Shown: positions 46,691-62,942, counted from the first letter of the stretch. The stretch: DNA of 64,000 nt from Paraescarpia echinospica (GCA_020002185.1 CM034531.1:86646759-86710758); one strand, 5' to 3'. Numbers and translations are program-made. Notes: generated by a model from the sequence alone, not told the origin.

Positions 46691-47429
46691 TTTTAAAAAG
46701 AGTAGTTGTATTTATCTTTTCGCAAAGTAATATAAACTAAGCCATTTTTATAATGTATGATGCACTGTTTATCACTAAATATAGCGAATGTTTTGTAGTA
46801 ATTATTTATTCGCGACAAAAATGTAAATACTATTCTATTAACGGGAATGTACAATTTCCGCTGATCTTGTAAGTTTATTATTTTCATTTATCCAAACAAA
46901 CCACAGTTTGTCTTCGCATATAAAATTATGATATACAACTGTACAGTATATAGCAATGGGATTAATCTTCAAATTAATCAGTGCAATAAACCTACATCAC
47001 CAATGAAAAATAGCTTAACAAATTAGAATGTGTGTGTATATGTTCCAAGTGGTAATGTGTGTTTATTTCACTGATTAAAATGTAAGATTAATCTTTTTGC
47101 TATATACTATACAATAGTTTATTATAATTATATATATGTGAAGACAAACTGTGGTTTGTCTGGATAAATGTAAATAAAAACATATAAGATCAGCGGAAAT
47201 TGTGCATTCCCGGTAATAATATTATTTTAATTTTTGTATCGAATAAATAATCACTAATATACTTAATGATAAACAGTGTAAAATAGCTTGGTTTATCTAA
47301 CTTTCCGAAACGGTAAATAAAAATACACTTTTTTTTAAAGTTTGGTGTTGGGCTTAAACGCGCATCGGTAGTAAAACCAGATGTGTGCTGAGTCTACGCA
47401 TTTAACCACTCGACCACAAGGACCGGATT

Positions 47430-47552
47430 CAGGGTTAAGCTAAATTGTACAGGGTTAAGCTAAATTGTACAGGGTTAAGCTAAATTGTACAGGGTTAAGC
47501 TAAATTGTACAGGGTTAAGCTCAATTGTACAGGGTTAAGCTCAATTGTACAA
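47430..47552. repeat. 20-bp tandem repeat, 6 copies
   Basis: Unit ACAGGGTTAAGCTAAATTGT, with the last two copies CTCAATTGT. Present only in the right arm of the palindrome; the left arm has a single copy. Confidence 0.95.
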
Positions 47553-48261
47553 CTCTTCCTTCGTGTAATGTTATGATATCATATAACGTTACTTCCTGCA
47601 GTTGGATACAATAGTTTCGTGTGTGTGGGTGTATGTTTACTGATGTAGATTAGTTTTCCTGGGTGATAGTCGAAGCCATATTTCTCCAAATAAGTTGAAG
47701 CGACAAAGTTTTTTTGCGGTCGGCTTGTCTTGTTGTTGTTGTCAGGTTGACTGGAGCGGATGTTCTATCGCTTCATTTTGTTCAACAAAGTTGGTATTCG
47801 TGTGGAACCATAAAATAAATGCTTGTTTTTGACTAGTGTTTACATGTTATCGGAACACCACACACAAACTCATTCGGACGCTTGGTTCGACCCAATATAT
47901 ATCATTATAAACATGCTGTGAATGTACTGAAAATACTGGCATCTTGCGCGACATTCACGCCTCTGACGTCACACCTAGGCATACCGAAAGGCGCGCCAAA
48001 AATATACGTATTCGAAGAAGACCAGTTGCACACTGTAAATTGTGAAATTATTAATATTTTATAATTCTGGTAAAATTATTGGAAATGGAAATATACAGGA
48101 AGATGTAATATAATACGAATTCAAGTAACATGGGTTTTTATTCCCTTTAATATTTGCATTATTGTATTATCATTCAATGTCTTGAAAACTTCGTTTTGGT
48201 TTATTCTTAATCTCCTTGTCTCTGATTACTGCCGGAGTTATGTTAACGACGCTGGTTGCAG

Positions 48262-48534
48262 GGTGATTCCGGCGGCCCACTTGTGTGCAAGCCTGAAGCA
48301 CAGGCTGATGGTAGTGAGAACCAAGGAAAGGAAGACATGGATCAGTTGGAAGCCACGGCTGCTGGCCCAAGTGATGGCGTAGACGCAGACGGTCGTGCCG
48401 ATGACAACGACTCTGACTTGTCGGATATTAATTATGAATCTTCTGGCTCGAGTCAGAAGATTCGTAACCAATGTCTAAGATCTTGCAGTGATTATATCAT
48501 TGCTGTTGCCGCTGACCATGACTGCGATTCGTAA
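48262..48534 (+). CDS. Last exon: GDSGGPL followed by a foreign acidic tail
   Basis: After TGGTTGCAG the frame starts [11 protein letters not shown] in phase 0, which fits exon 9 or 9'. Up to GCCTGA it matches the paralogous last exon at 12134, and then similarity ends abruptly (about 48294). The remaining frame is acidic (ADGSENQGKEDMDQLEATAA, DADGRADDNDSDLSDINYES) and ends at a stop. The usual S-W-G strand, last disulfide and C-terminal helix are missing, so the S1 fold cannot be complete. Either an inserted sequence or a new C-terminus. Confidence 0.75.
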   Translation, partial: GDSGGPLVCKPEAQADGSENQGKEDMDQLEATAAGPSDGVDADGRADDNDSDLSDINYESSGSSQKIRNQCLRSCSDYIIAVAADHDCDS

Positions 48535-48850
48535 TGACCTTTGCAAAATAATTCGTATTATATTACGTGTTCCTGCATAGTTATTTTAAAATATTGTAGA
48601 AATAAGTCTGAAACCAGTTACCTAAAAATTGCCAGTCTGCTGATACCTAAAATCGCGTTGTATGTATACATACGATCAAGAAAACACCTGTCTGACATAT
48701 TAAAGGATTTACGGCTGGTAGTACAACTGTGCATTTCTTTCAATATCGTTTAACAGGCGACTGGTAAAGAAGCGGACCAGTAACTTTGCTGCCGGACCAG
48801 CAACTTTTTGAAGTTGCTGGTCCGGCTGACCAGCACAATTTTAGGGTAGA
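48535..48850. other. 3' flank of the protease gene
   Basis: Contains a short inverted GCTGGTCCG / CGGACCAGC (48790-48835). No gene. Confidence 0.4.
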
Positions 48851-48881
48851 GGTCAAACGCTTGTGAACACAGGCACACACA

Positions 48882-49170
<289 letters not shown>

Positions 49171-50092
49171 ACTCGTTTTAATTAATATCCAACTGAACGT
49201 AAACCACCATCTCTTCCAGCAAACGGCGGATCGTAAAAAAGCAGGATGACTATGACAGCCAGAAAATCCGCGTCTGTTGCAGGCTGGTCTCGAGGAAACA
49301 TTAATGTGCAATCAATATGAACAAAAGACTAATTCTTACAATTCAATTTCAGTCTTGATCGGTCACATTGCTTTATCCTAGAACCACAGCAACTGGATCT
49401 AAATGTGCTGCAACTACTGCATTGCCAATACAAATACTAAACTGATTCATTGTTCCTGTTAAATTTATTAATATCGTTGCAATAATAAAGAATCGTATGT
49501 GCAAAACCAAACGCAATTGTTTAATTGCTATGTCAACCGTTTATATATATATATATATATATTCTTTTCTTTTTTTAACGCAAAGGTGGCTGTCATGTTA
49601 GCGACATTTTCATGTCTTAACGAAAGTCTCCATGACCTGTCTATATATATATATATATATATATATAATGTTATATTTTAAGTTTGAGAAACTTCTTCAC
49701 ACACAATGTATGTGTCAAGCTAAAATACGTCTGTCTGTCTGTCTGTCTGTCTGTCTGTATGTCTGTCTGTATGTCTGTCTGTATGTCTGTCTGTCTGACT
49801 TGTGGCAGCTGTGGGCCCGACAGAAGTTTCACGGGCCAGGGTCGCAGTTATATATCGACCGTTGATTATCGCACGACATTGTGGGGGACCTACATTTCTC
49901 GTGTAAACCGACCTCTAGTTATTCGCCGGATTTCCTCTGATGATTGCGACTTTTCTCAAGCTGCTGATCCATCCACGTCACAACGTGCTGGAACGTATTC
50001 AATAAGGAACAGGTCTGTCTTCAGACTGGGTGCATATAGGTTTAAATGTTAAAAAACGTATGCGTCTTGTTGCGGTACGTCGTAATAGCAAC
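49171..50092. other. Intergenic between two convergent genes
   Basis: Contains TATA tracts (49542-49562, 49641-49667) and a (CTGT)n tract (49731-49797). No exon supported. Confidence 0.4.
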
Positions 50093-50206
50093 CTACAGCA
50101 ACACCAGTAAGCCAGCCACAGGCGGAGTTGACCCGTCACTGCTAATCAAGTTGAGTCCAGGGAGAAACGAATTACACAAATTGTTGGCGCAGCATTTGTA
50201 GCACGT
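50093..50206 (-). CDS. Ly6 last exon with GPI-type tail
   Basis: 114 nt to a TAG stop. TCYKCCANNLCN carries the diagnostic C-C-x4-C-N end of Ly6/uPAR domains, with Asn as the last domain residue. After SSDGS comes a short hydrophobic end, the form of a GPI signal. Confidence 0.8.
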   Translation of the reverse strand, partial: TCYKCCANNLCNSFLPGLNLISSDGSTPPVAGLLVLL

Positions 50207-50772
50207 CTGAAAGTAGAAGAAAACAAGTATTAACAATTGGTAACGCAAGTACACATTTTTTAGTGAAACCAATAGAAAGTGGGAATCACAGATTCAACTT
50301 TGAATTGATACATAACTCTATTGTACCTTATGTTTGTGGGTGTGTGGCATGAACTCGAAAGCGGAAGTTGTTAAGAAGTGGGTTGTTAGCCTCTAACACG
50401 TGTTGGAGATAAACTAGTTACCCTAAAAACAGAAGTGATATTTGAGACTGAGAACACTTCAAACATCAATTTTATACGTTGAGCTGTCAAAGTTGACAAT
50501 TAGATGATGTTGATGTTCTAAAAACACAGGAAGAAATACAAAGAAACAGGAAAAAAAAGGGAAAATAGAAAGAAATAACAGGAAGAAAGGGAAGGGGAGG
50601 GAAGGAGAAACCACTGCCATACCCTTCACGATTGCTGTAGCATCAAACTCTGGTTGATTCTCAGTTTATATGCTATGCAATGTCACATTGGTTTACATTG
50701 ATCCAACATCACGTGTAATCTTAGTTTATGTTTGGTTATCGAACACACGCTCAAGCAGGTGTGGCGACGTAC

Positions 50773-50987
50773 CATTGCGTTGGTGGAGCCGCGATGTCTG
50801 CACGTCTGGTACGTGTACTTCTCGCAGTCAGTCCCGCTGAAGCAACCACGGAAAAATGACAAGTGGTTGTCTTGTTCTCGTCGATGTACCTGTACGGGTT
50901 GAAAAGTAGCTAGGTAATTAAAATCGTCGTTATCACCGTTGTCGTAGCCTGGATTGTCGTCACTTTTGAACGTGCAATTGCCAGATC
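50773..50987 (-). CDS. Ly6 middle exon
   Basis: 215 nt, phase 1 to 0, between GGCTAG and GTACGT. SGNCTFKSDDNPGYDNGDND, then FFRGCFSGTDCEKYTYQTCR. Open throughout. The donor of the preceding exon that fits its phase is uncertain (GTAGCA rather than GTGCGT). Confidence 0.7.
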
Positions 50988-51278
50988 CTAGCCATAAGAT
51001 ATGTAACTAATTATAATAGCATGAAAGAATACATTGTGTCCACCCAAACTGCCGTTTGATTTGATTGCATTCATCGGAAGATATTACCACAGTCATTTGT
51101 ACAAAAAGATGGTAATTATGATTGTTAAAATTGCACTGTTATATTTTTATTGCAAAGCGGAGTCTCCACTTCGGATAACCCGGAACACCATTTCCGGTTA
51201 TTTCCATTAAAGTCCATTGAAATAAAGATGCAGTGAGTGACAACATTATCATTGTTGAACATATGTACTGCTACGCAC

Positions 51279-51426
51279 CCAGCAAGAACCTGTGCACTCA
51301 ACCGTTTTGTTTCTATCCCCGTTCTCGTGACACGTGATCGTGTTATCCCAAACGTCAGCCTCGAGCAGTAACCCATCTGCTGATTCCACGAACTGTGCGG
51401 CTATCCGCATTCGTAGCAGTGGAACA
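51279..51426 (-). pseudogene. Ly6 first exon, with TAG and frameshift
   Basis: Starts G|TG TTC CAC after TTGTCAG: VFHCYECG, the C-x-x-C opening of a Ly6 domain. Next is TAG, then PHSSWNQQMGYCSRLTFG. About 70 nt in, the Ly6-like sequence moves to another frame: NTITCHENGDRNKTVECTGS, CW. Confidence 0.65.
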
Positions 51427-51541
51427 CTGACAAGATGAAATATATCGAGCATTTGTGATTGCCAGCTCTGTTGGTGTGAAATGTAACGATTGACACTGCA
51501 TCGTTACAACCTTTTAAAAGGTTAATTGAAATATGCTGTAA

Positions 51542-51695
51542 TGTCAATCATTATCACTGCGTGTTTTTCTTCACCACAACAACAATTTTGTTGTAATTAG
51601 TAGTCGCGAAGACGTGTAGGCGTTATTATAATACAATAAATTACAAAAAAATTGTTGTTGTGGTGAAGAAAAACACGCAATGATAATGATTGACA
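51542..51695. mobile_element. Foldback/MITE element, about 57-bp arms
   Basis: TGTCAATCATTATCACTGCG and CACCACAACAACAATTTTG on the left are matched in reverse complement at 51639-51695 (ending CAATGATAATGATTGACA). Near perfect. Lies in the intron before the Ly6 exons. Confidence 0.9.
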
Positions 51696-51702
51696 TACAA
51701 TA

Positions 51703-51704
<2 letters not shown>

Positions 51705-51751
<47 letters not shown>

Positions 51752-51874
51752 TGTTTACGCGCGCGTGCGTGTGTGCCGTGTGAGTATATGTATGTGCAAA
51801 TGTGTGTGTGTTTTTGTGTGTGTGTGTGTGTCTGTGTGTGTATGTGTGCGCGCGCGTACGTGGGTGTGTGTTAG

Positions 51875-51940
<66 letters not shown>
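51705..51940. repeat. TA and GT microsatellites
   Basis: (TA)n to about 51750, then GT-rich DNA with GCGCGC blocks, ending in a pure (GT) run at 51893-51938. Confidence 0.95.
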
Positions 51941-51941
<1 letters not shown>

Positions 51942-52006
51942 GTTCTACAATTCGATCTACAACACCTAAAGCGGTGTATACTTTACTTAGATCTGCATAG
52001 ATGTAC

Positions 52007-52232
52007 CTTCTGTCGTTGTGGTGGAGAAGCCTTCCTTTGTTACTAACCCGTTAGTCTCGAACGTTATAAACAAAGAAGCGCCACTTGAAACGATGGCAAA
52101 GGGGACAACCAATCCACAAAGAGTTTGCAGCAGAGGCGCAGATGCACTGTCACCATCGAAAACCTTCACTCGGTCATTCGTGCATCCCGCGCCGTATTCC
52201 AAGTGAAAGGTAAGGAATTCGAGGCGTATTTG
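52007..52232 (-). CDS. CUB domain, second-half exon, intact
   Basis: 226 nt, phase 0 to 1. QIRLEFLTFHLEYGAGCTND, RVKVFDGDSASAPLLQTLCG, SLFITFETNGLVTKEGFSTT. Both cysteines and the D-R-V-K-V-F-D-G acidic motif are present. Confidence 0.88.
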
Positions 52233-52584
52233 CTGCGGCATAATAATTGTCGTTTTTAAATTGCAATGAACAGGTGCATAAGCTTTTCTTAGTTTTACGA
52301 GTAGCATGTAAAGTTAGTAAGTAAATAACCAATATAAATTCAAAATACTAAATAAACCTACTTTTGCAATGCGAACAATAGTACCGAACACCAAATGTGT
52401 AGGCCTACTATTAATTGTAAGCAAAAGCGGTACATTTATGCCGTAAAGATCATACGTAAATTTATTTGCATGCTCGACATCGACTCACTGACAACAACAC
52501 TAATAATAGTCAATTATGGAATATTTAAACAATACAACATTTGCCACGGTTTCCTGTCACGACAAGTTTCACGAAACGATCTAC

Positions 52585-52700
52585 CATGCCATATCGCAGT
52601 TTGATCAGCCAAGCACAACTCATGTCACTTTCGTAATCGCTACTTGTGATACCAAAGTGGCCGCCGACACCGTCTATCACAACTGGAGTGCCACTGCAAC
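52585..52700 (-). CDS. CUB domain, first-half exon, intact
   Basis: 116 nt, phase 1 to 0, exactly the size of exon 3 of the protease gene. GCSGTPVVIDGVGGHFGITS, then SDMSCAWLIKLRYGM before GTAGAT. Confidence 0.85.
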
Positions 52701-53021
52701 CTGCGAGTCGAAGCAGATACGTTTAACAAAACAAATTTATTGTAGATTGTACATGATTGAAAGTTTTATCCACAGCATACATGACACGTGTTTCTGTCAG
52801 TATACTTTCTCTTAGGCTTTTTTCTGCAAAAAAATGGAACGTCACCCGAAGGATCTTCAACAAACCTCTCCCTCTCTTCTAAATCATGTCCAACAGCGGA
52901 CTGCTGAAAGCTACGGCTCCCCTCAGTGTTAATTTCGTACCGCCGCAGTAATATTTAGTTTATTATAATATATGTTGTATCCTGTTATCGAAAATCAGCG
53001 AAGAATGCGGCTTTGCAGTAC

Positions 53022-53257
53022 CTTCAATGCTTGTCGAGTATTGGATCCAGAAGCCAGATGACGTAATCTCGGCGTTGGTCGAAAAAGGATATCAATAATG
53101 TGTTTTGGTCTGTGCTGATGTTCGCCGGCAGCTGGTTTCAGAACGACCCCAGGACGGCAGTCGAGGGCTCGCTGCCGTCGAAGATGGTAACCTTATCTTT
53201 AGAGCAGTCCGTGCCACCAGCTTCAACGCCGAAGTTCACAAAGTGTAGCTGTACACG
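53022..53257 (-). pseudogene. CUB domain, second-half exon, TGA and frameshift
   Basis: RVQLHFVNFGVEAGGTDCSK, DKVTIFDGSEPSTAVLGSF, then TGA (53138-53140) where the conserved Cys (TGC/TGT) is expected. NQLPANISTDQNTLLISFF follows, then a one-base shift and NAEITSSGFWIQYSTSIE before GTACTG. Confidence 0.8.
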
Positions 53258-53281
53258 CTGTAATAAAACCTGGTGTAAAAG

Positions 53282-53625
53282 TAAAGTAAAGGTAAGTTCT
53301 TATATAGCGCAGTATCCAGTCCCCAGGACTGCTGAAAGCGCTTTAAACTTTACTCTCTGGAAGACCTGTTCAAGCGAACACCATCTCGACTTCTCTGGGA
53401 AGCATCCAGCCACGGTGCACTTAATTCGTAAAGACTATTCGTACACAAATATCCACCACTGTCTATAGCCAGGTACTAATTCATACAGCTGAGTGAACTG
53501 TAGCAACGTAGAGTGAGCGAACTTGCCCAAGATTCGATACCGCTGCACAGGATTCGAACCCGAGTTTTCTCGGTTGAGAGTCTCTCGGTCTCTCTAGCCA
53601 CTGCACCACAGCGCTCCACATGTGT
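53282..53625 (-). mobile_element. tRNA-derived SINE, minus orientation
   Basis: Minus-strand A box GTGGCTAGAGAG and B box GGTTCGAATCC (about 53615-53545). The body has CTACAGTTCACTCAGCTGTA and the tail has GCGCTATATAAGAACTTACC-like sequence. Homologous to copies at 57049 and 57765. Confidence 0.7.
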
Positions 53626-53762
53626 GTGTCAACGAGCAGTAAGAAAATATTGTCTTAGACCCGTCTATAATAAGATAATGTTATGCGCGCGTGTGTTTGT
53701 GTGTGTGCGTGTGCATGTGCGTACGTGCTCATGTGCGTTCGTGTTTGTGTGTGTTTGTATGT

Positions 53763-54169
53763 TTTAAGGCCGGAAAACACTCGCACTTTTCGCCCGACCC
53801 GACCAAACCAGACCAGACCAGACCAGATCAGACCTCACCAGACTCCGTACGACTACAGTGTATCAACTACACCGGCCGACACCAACTGCGTTATATCGGA
53901 AGTCGTCATAATTACGTAAACTCGAAAAGTTCCCACGTCGAATGTAGTCGGTGTCGATCTGACGTACTCGAACGTTTTCATGTTTAAGTGATTATGATGT
54001 CACGCCGGCTTTAGGTATAGCGCAGTCGGTGTCGGTAGATGTAGTGGGTACACTGCAGTCGGAGGGAGTCTGGTTTGGTCTGGTGTGGTCTGGTGTGGTC
54101 TGGTGTGGTGTGGTCTGGTCTGGTTTGGTCTGATCGGGCAAAAAGTGCCAGTGTATTCCGGCCTTAAAC
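53763..54169. mobile_element. Inverted-repeat element with TTAA ends
   Basis: Begins TTAAGGCCGGAAAACACTCG and ends with CCAGTGTATTCCGGCCTTAA. The arms (about 160 bp) include GACCAGACCAGACC and GGTCTGGTCTGG. TTAA at both ends resembles piggyBac-type target duplication. No transposase. Both flanks are GT microsatellite. Confidence 0.8.
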
Positions 54170-54246
54170 GGTTATGTTTATATGTGTGCGTGTGTGCATG
54201 TGTGCATGCGTGCATGCGTGCATGCGTGCATGCGCGTGTGGTGTGG

Positions 54247-55300
<1,054 letters not shown>

Positions 55301-55302
55301 GG

Positions 55303-55391
55303 TTATATTATTATTATTGTTATTATTATTGTTACTTTTACTATTGTTATTGTTACTATTATTATTGTTATTGTTACTGTTATTATTATCA
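55303..55391. repeat. (TTA/TTG)n trinucleotide repeat
   Basis: TTATTATTG-type triplets; the polyleucine frame is not supported as coding. Confidence 0.9.
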
Positions 55392-55474
55392 CGCAATGCG
55401 TCCGAAGGATTCCAAATTTGTAATGACCATGCTAATGGGAAAGGAATGTCTTCACGTCACGCTGAAGGCCGTGA

Positions 55475-56060
55475 TCAAGGTAATACGTTACATATAGAAG
55501 TTCTTAACAGATTATTTCTCGACCTCATCAACATTGATTCATCAGTACTAATGAAGTTCTGGTAAAATGACGTCATCGTGCACCCCCGGAATTGCGTTGT
55601 ACTAGTCAGCATTGTCGTCATTAAGCATGAGCAAATTCTAAACCAACCATCGTGTGATGTCCCAAATGCAGTCACGGAATCTACGACCAACACGGTCAAT
55701 GTTGCCAGGTGTGTGATGATAGTAGGATGTGAATATATCCATTTCGTGTGTAGAAACTTGTGGTGTAATTCAGAGTGTCTCTTTAATTTATCCTTCGTTG
55801 GTCTTGTGTACACATTGAACAGCAACGGACCCAGCGCCGAGCCTTACTAAACACCATCACTAACAAGACTTTTTCTTCAAATATGTCTGTCTAACCATGT
55901 GTATGATCATCTGCCACGATTGAACCGAACCACATATGAGCCTTGTGCTCTAATCCCAGGTGGCCATTTATAGTATTGATGTGGATAGAAGCCCCGATCG
56001 AGTGAAATGCAGCAGATTCATTCAAGATAACCATAAAACCATAACAAACACCACTGAGTC
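55475..56060 (-). mobile_element. Degenerate LINE reverse transcriptase fragment
   Basis: The minus strand reads LNESAAFHSIGASIHINTIN (from an L-D-x-S-A-A-F-D motif), then a shifted frame GV..GSALGPLLFNVYTRP, the G-V-P-Q-G-S-x-L-G-P-L-L-F motif. Several stops and shifts. Too decayed to classify. Confidence 0.5.
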
Positions 56061-56167
56061 TACCAGATCAAGTGTTCCCTAATTATGTGTTGAATTCATA
56101 ATTTGGTTTTATCTTCTCCATGGTTTTAACGGCAACAGTACATTGCTACAGAATGTATGCAGACATG

Positions 56168-56627
56168 CACTTAGTGCAGCTAGCTTTAGTGCAGCTAGCT
56201 TTAGTGCAGCTAGCTTTAGTGCAGCTAGCTTTAGTGCAGCTAGCTTTAGTGCAGCTAGCTTTAGTGCAGCTAGCTTTAGTGCAGCTAGCTTTAGTGCAGC
56301 TAGCTTTAGTGCAGCTAGCTTTAGTGCAGCTAGCTTTAGTGCAGCTAGCTTTAGTGCAGCTAGCTTTAGTGCAGCTAGCTTTAGTGCAGCTAGCTTTAGT
56401 GCAGCGGGCTTTAGTGCAGCTAGCTTTAGTGCAGCTAGCTTTAGTGCAGCTAGCTTTAGTGCAGCTAGCTTTAGTGCAGCTAGCTTTAGTGCAGCTAGCT
56501 TTAGTGCAGCTAGCTTTAGTGCAGCTAGCTTTAGTGCAGCTAGCTTTAGTGCAGCTAGCTTTAGTGCAGCTAGCTTTAGTGCAGCTAGCTTTAGTGCAGC
56601 TAGCTTTAGTGCAGCTAGCTTTAGTGC
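56168..56627. repeat. 15-bp satellite, about 30 copies
   Basis: Unit AGTGCAGCTAGCTTT, with the inner palindromes GCTAGC and AGCTAGCT. Only one variant unit (GCAGCGGGC at 56402). Because 15 is a multiple of 3, several frames on both strands stay open for more than 150 codons; these are artefacts. Confidence 0.97.
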
Positions 56628-57040
56628 ACTTGTATCGGCCACCGCTGCACCCAAGACAAAATGGTTAGCCGAACAATGTTGAAAGCATTGCGATGCCAAT
56701 CTCCGAACGTTCATTACCAGTACAAATGAAGGTCACGCTTGAGTAGTCACACATAATATCACATGTATATATTCCAATCAAGTGTGTAACCACCAATTTG
56801 TCATCAAAGGATCCTCCAAGTCAAAATGTGCATGGTTATGCTCACTCTCTGGTATAATACAAACGGTAGGAGGTAGCATTTAATGGTTTGCAAATCGTTG
56901 ATTATAGCTCATGTTGGCACTGTAGGCGCCTCAACACCGTATTACAACAACATCACAATCAGCTTGTTAAGTAGGTTTTAAAGTCAGTTTTCCGTGGGGC
57001 AAATGAATATTGTATGGATAACTGAATTATTTAATCTTCC
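56628..57040. other. Intergenic, nothing recognised
   Basis: No feature supported. Confidence 0.35.
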
Positions 57041-57048
57041 TGTTTAAA

Positions 57049-57320
57049 TGGAGTGGTGATGTGGCTAGAGCATCGGACTCTCACAGAAGGGAAACGTGGT
57101 TCGAATCATGTTCTGTCGTTTTGAATCATATGCAAGTTTGTTCACTCTACGTTGCTCCAGTTCACTCAGCTGTACAGATGAATACTTGACTATAGACCAT
57201 GGTGACTATTTGTTTACGAACAGTATTCGTTCTTTAATAGCCGCGTGCTTGATTGCTTCCCAGAGAAAGCAAGATGGTGTTCGATTGAACAGTTATGTCA
57301 TGGTGTAAAGCGTAAAGCGA
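57049..57320 (+). mobile_element. tRNA-derived SINE
   Basis: A box GTGGCTAGAGCATCGG and B box GGTTCGAATCA, then CACTCTACGTTGCTCCAG and CACTCAGCTGTACAGATGAA as in the minus copy at 53282-53625. Confidence 0.7.
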
Positions 57321-57764
57321 TTTTGGACAGTTATACTGCAAGTTGATTTGTTTCGGTTAACGTATCCTATCGATGGAATGACTAAACGTCCGTAACGACG
57401 AAAGTTCGCTAAATATTCCATTTAAACGTGTTATTCTGTTGCATTCCTCCAATGTTCTTTTACGTATTTTCTCCTATATCCACAACTGAGGTCACTCCGG
57501 AACATAGTTAACTACTTGCGTTTTGTATCCGACGGATCATTCCCTGAGTACTCATGAATATGGCAATACCTTTCCCTTCCTAAGATATTGACTATCAGAA
57601 CGTTTTTAATATCGGTTTTGAAACGAATTTAACGAACTTCAGTAAGAGCCGTGTTATTATTTATTGAAATGTTTACTTTGTGTTCAGTCTGAGTGTTCTA
57701 CGAACAACGAGCTGGTTGTGCATGCATATTTACCCTAACATAAGGCAGGCATATTACATACACC
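57321..57764. other. Intergenic, nothing recognised
   Basis: No feature supported. Confidence 0.35.
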
Positions 57765-58010
57765 ATGGGGCGCCGTTGTGTAGTGTTTAGAACACCGCAC
57801 TCTCAATTGGGATATCCCGGTTACGACTCCTCTTGTGGCCTGTCGGGACCTTCAGGAAGTTTATTCACGGAACCTTGCATCAGTTTCCGCAGCTGTATGA
57901 ATGAGTACCAACAGACAAAGAGTACAAACAGTGGTGATTATTTGCGAATGATTAGTAGTCGAGAAGAAATGGCAGCGCACCTGAATATTCCCAAGTCTAC
58001 GAGGGAGTGA
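57765..58010 (+). mobile_element. tRNA-derived SINE, third copy
   Basis: A-box-like TGTGTAGTGTTTAGAACAC and B-box-like CGGTTACGACTCC, then GCAGCTGTATGAATGAGTAC shared with the other copies. More diverged. Confidence 0.6.
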
Positions 58011-58041
58011 TCTTAAACAATCTCAAGGACTTGAAAACTTG

Positions 58042-58043
<2 letters not shown>

Positions 58044-58084
<41 letters not shown>

Positions 58085-58090
58085 ATAACT
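58044..58090. repeat. (TA)n microsatellite
   Basis: Pure TATA tract. Confidence 0.9.
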
Positions 58091-58195
58091 TATCTTTAAC
58101 TTTTGACACTAGACCGGGCATACATTACAAAAGAAGACCACGTATAACCCTTCTGATTCTCTCTAACCAGACACACAAATACGAACTCACGAATG

Positions 58196-58535
<340 letters not shown>

Positions 58536-58692
58536 ACTCTCTCTTTCTCGCTCTCCCCCACATGACACCCTATCTCTTCCCTTGTATATCGTGTCTGTTT
58601 GATTATATGTATTTCTACACAGGTAGCGACACGTACATCCGATGTGCCAGTGATACCAAAGTTGAAATAGTGTAGTCGCGCATGTAGCCAAC

Positions 58693-62714
<4,022 letters not shown>

Positions 62715-62942
62715 GTAAGAAAATTTACATCACATCAACCATAATGATTCTGATAAGCTCTATTCCCATTTGAAACACCGAAAACCGATAAATAGACTGA
62801 CGTACGCAGTTTTGTTGTATACGTTACGGCCACTTCGCGCGGTTTTCGTCAGCAGAATCATGTTACGGGTGTATCACATGACTACTCCCATGTGAAACGA
62901 GCTGGTGTAATTTGCTGTGAAAGCCATATTCACTGACAGAGG

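Larger units (their letters stand above)
46307..47822. mobile_element. 1.5-kb palindrome (long foldback element) with a tRNA-like unit in each arm
   Basis: The left arm (about 46307-47000) and the right arm (about 47090-47822) are inverted copies. Examples: TTACGGTTCCACAC and GTGTGGAACCATAA at the ends, GTAACGTTATATGATATCAT and ATGATATCATATAACGTTAC, and GACAAACTGTGG near the centre on both sides. The arms are diverged by many substitutions, so the element is not very young. No transposase frame. It could be a foldback transposon or an inverted duplication. Confidence 0.85.
50093..53257 (-). pseudogene. CUB - CUB - Ly6/uPAR - GPI-type gene, 3' part
   Basis: Minus strand exons 53257-53022, 52700-52585, 52232-52007, 51426-51279, 50987-50773, 50206-50093. 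It codes the second half of one CUB, a complete second CUB, then a three-finger (Ly6/uPAR) domain: FHCYECG start, FFRGCFSGTDCEKYTYQTC middle, TCYKCCANNLCN end. A short hydrophobic tail (PPVAGLLVLL) follows and ends the protein, as in GPI-anchored Ly6 proteins. Lesions: TGA and a frameshift in the first CUB exon, TAG and a frameshift in the first Ly6 exon. The 5' exons were not found. A surface-bound CUB receptor or decoy is a guess. Confidence 0.7.

Noticed and set aside
56109..56714. Long open frames (up to 201 codons) on both strands
   Set aside because: They come from a 15-bp satellite whose unit is a multiple of 3; every frame lacking a stop in one unit stays open.
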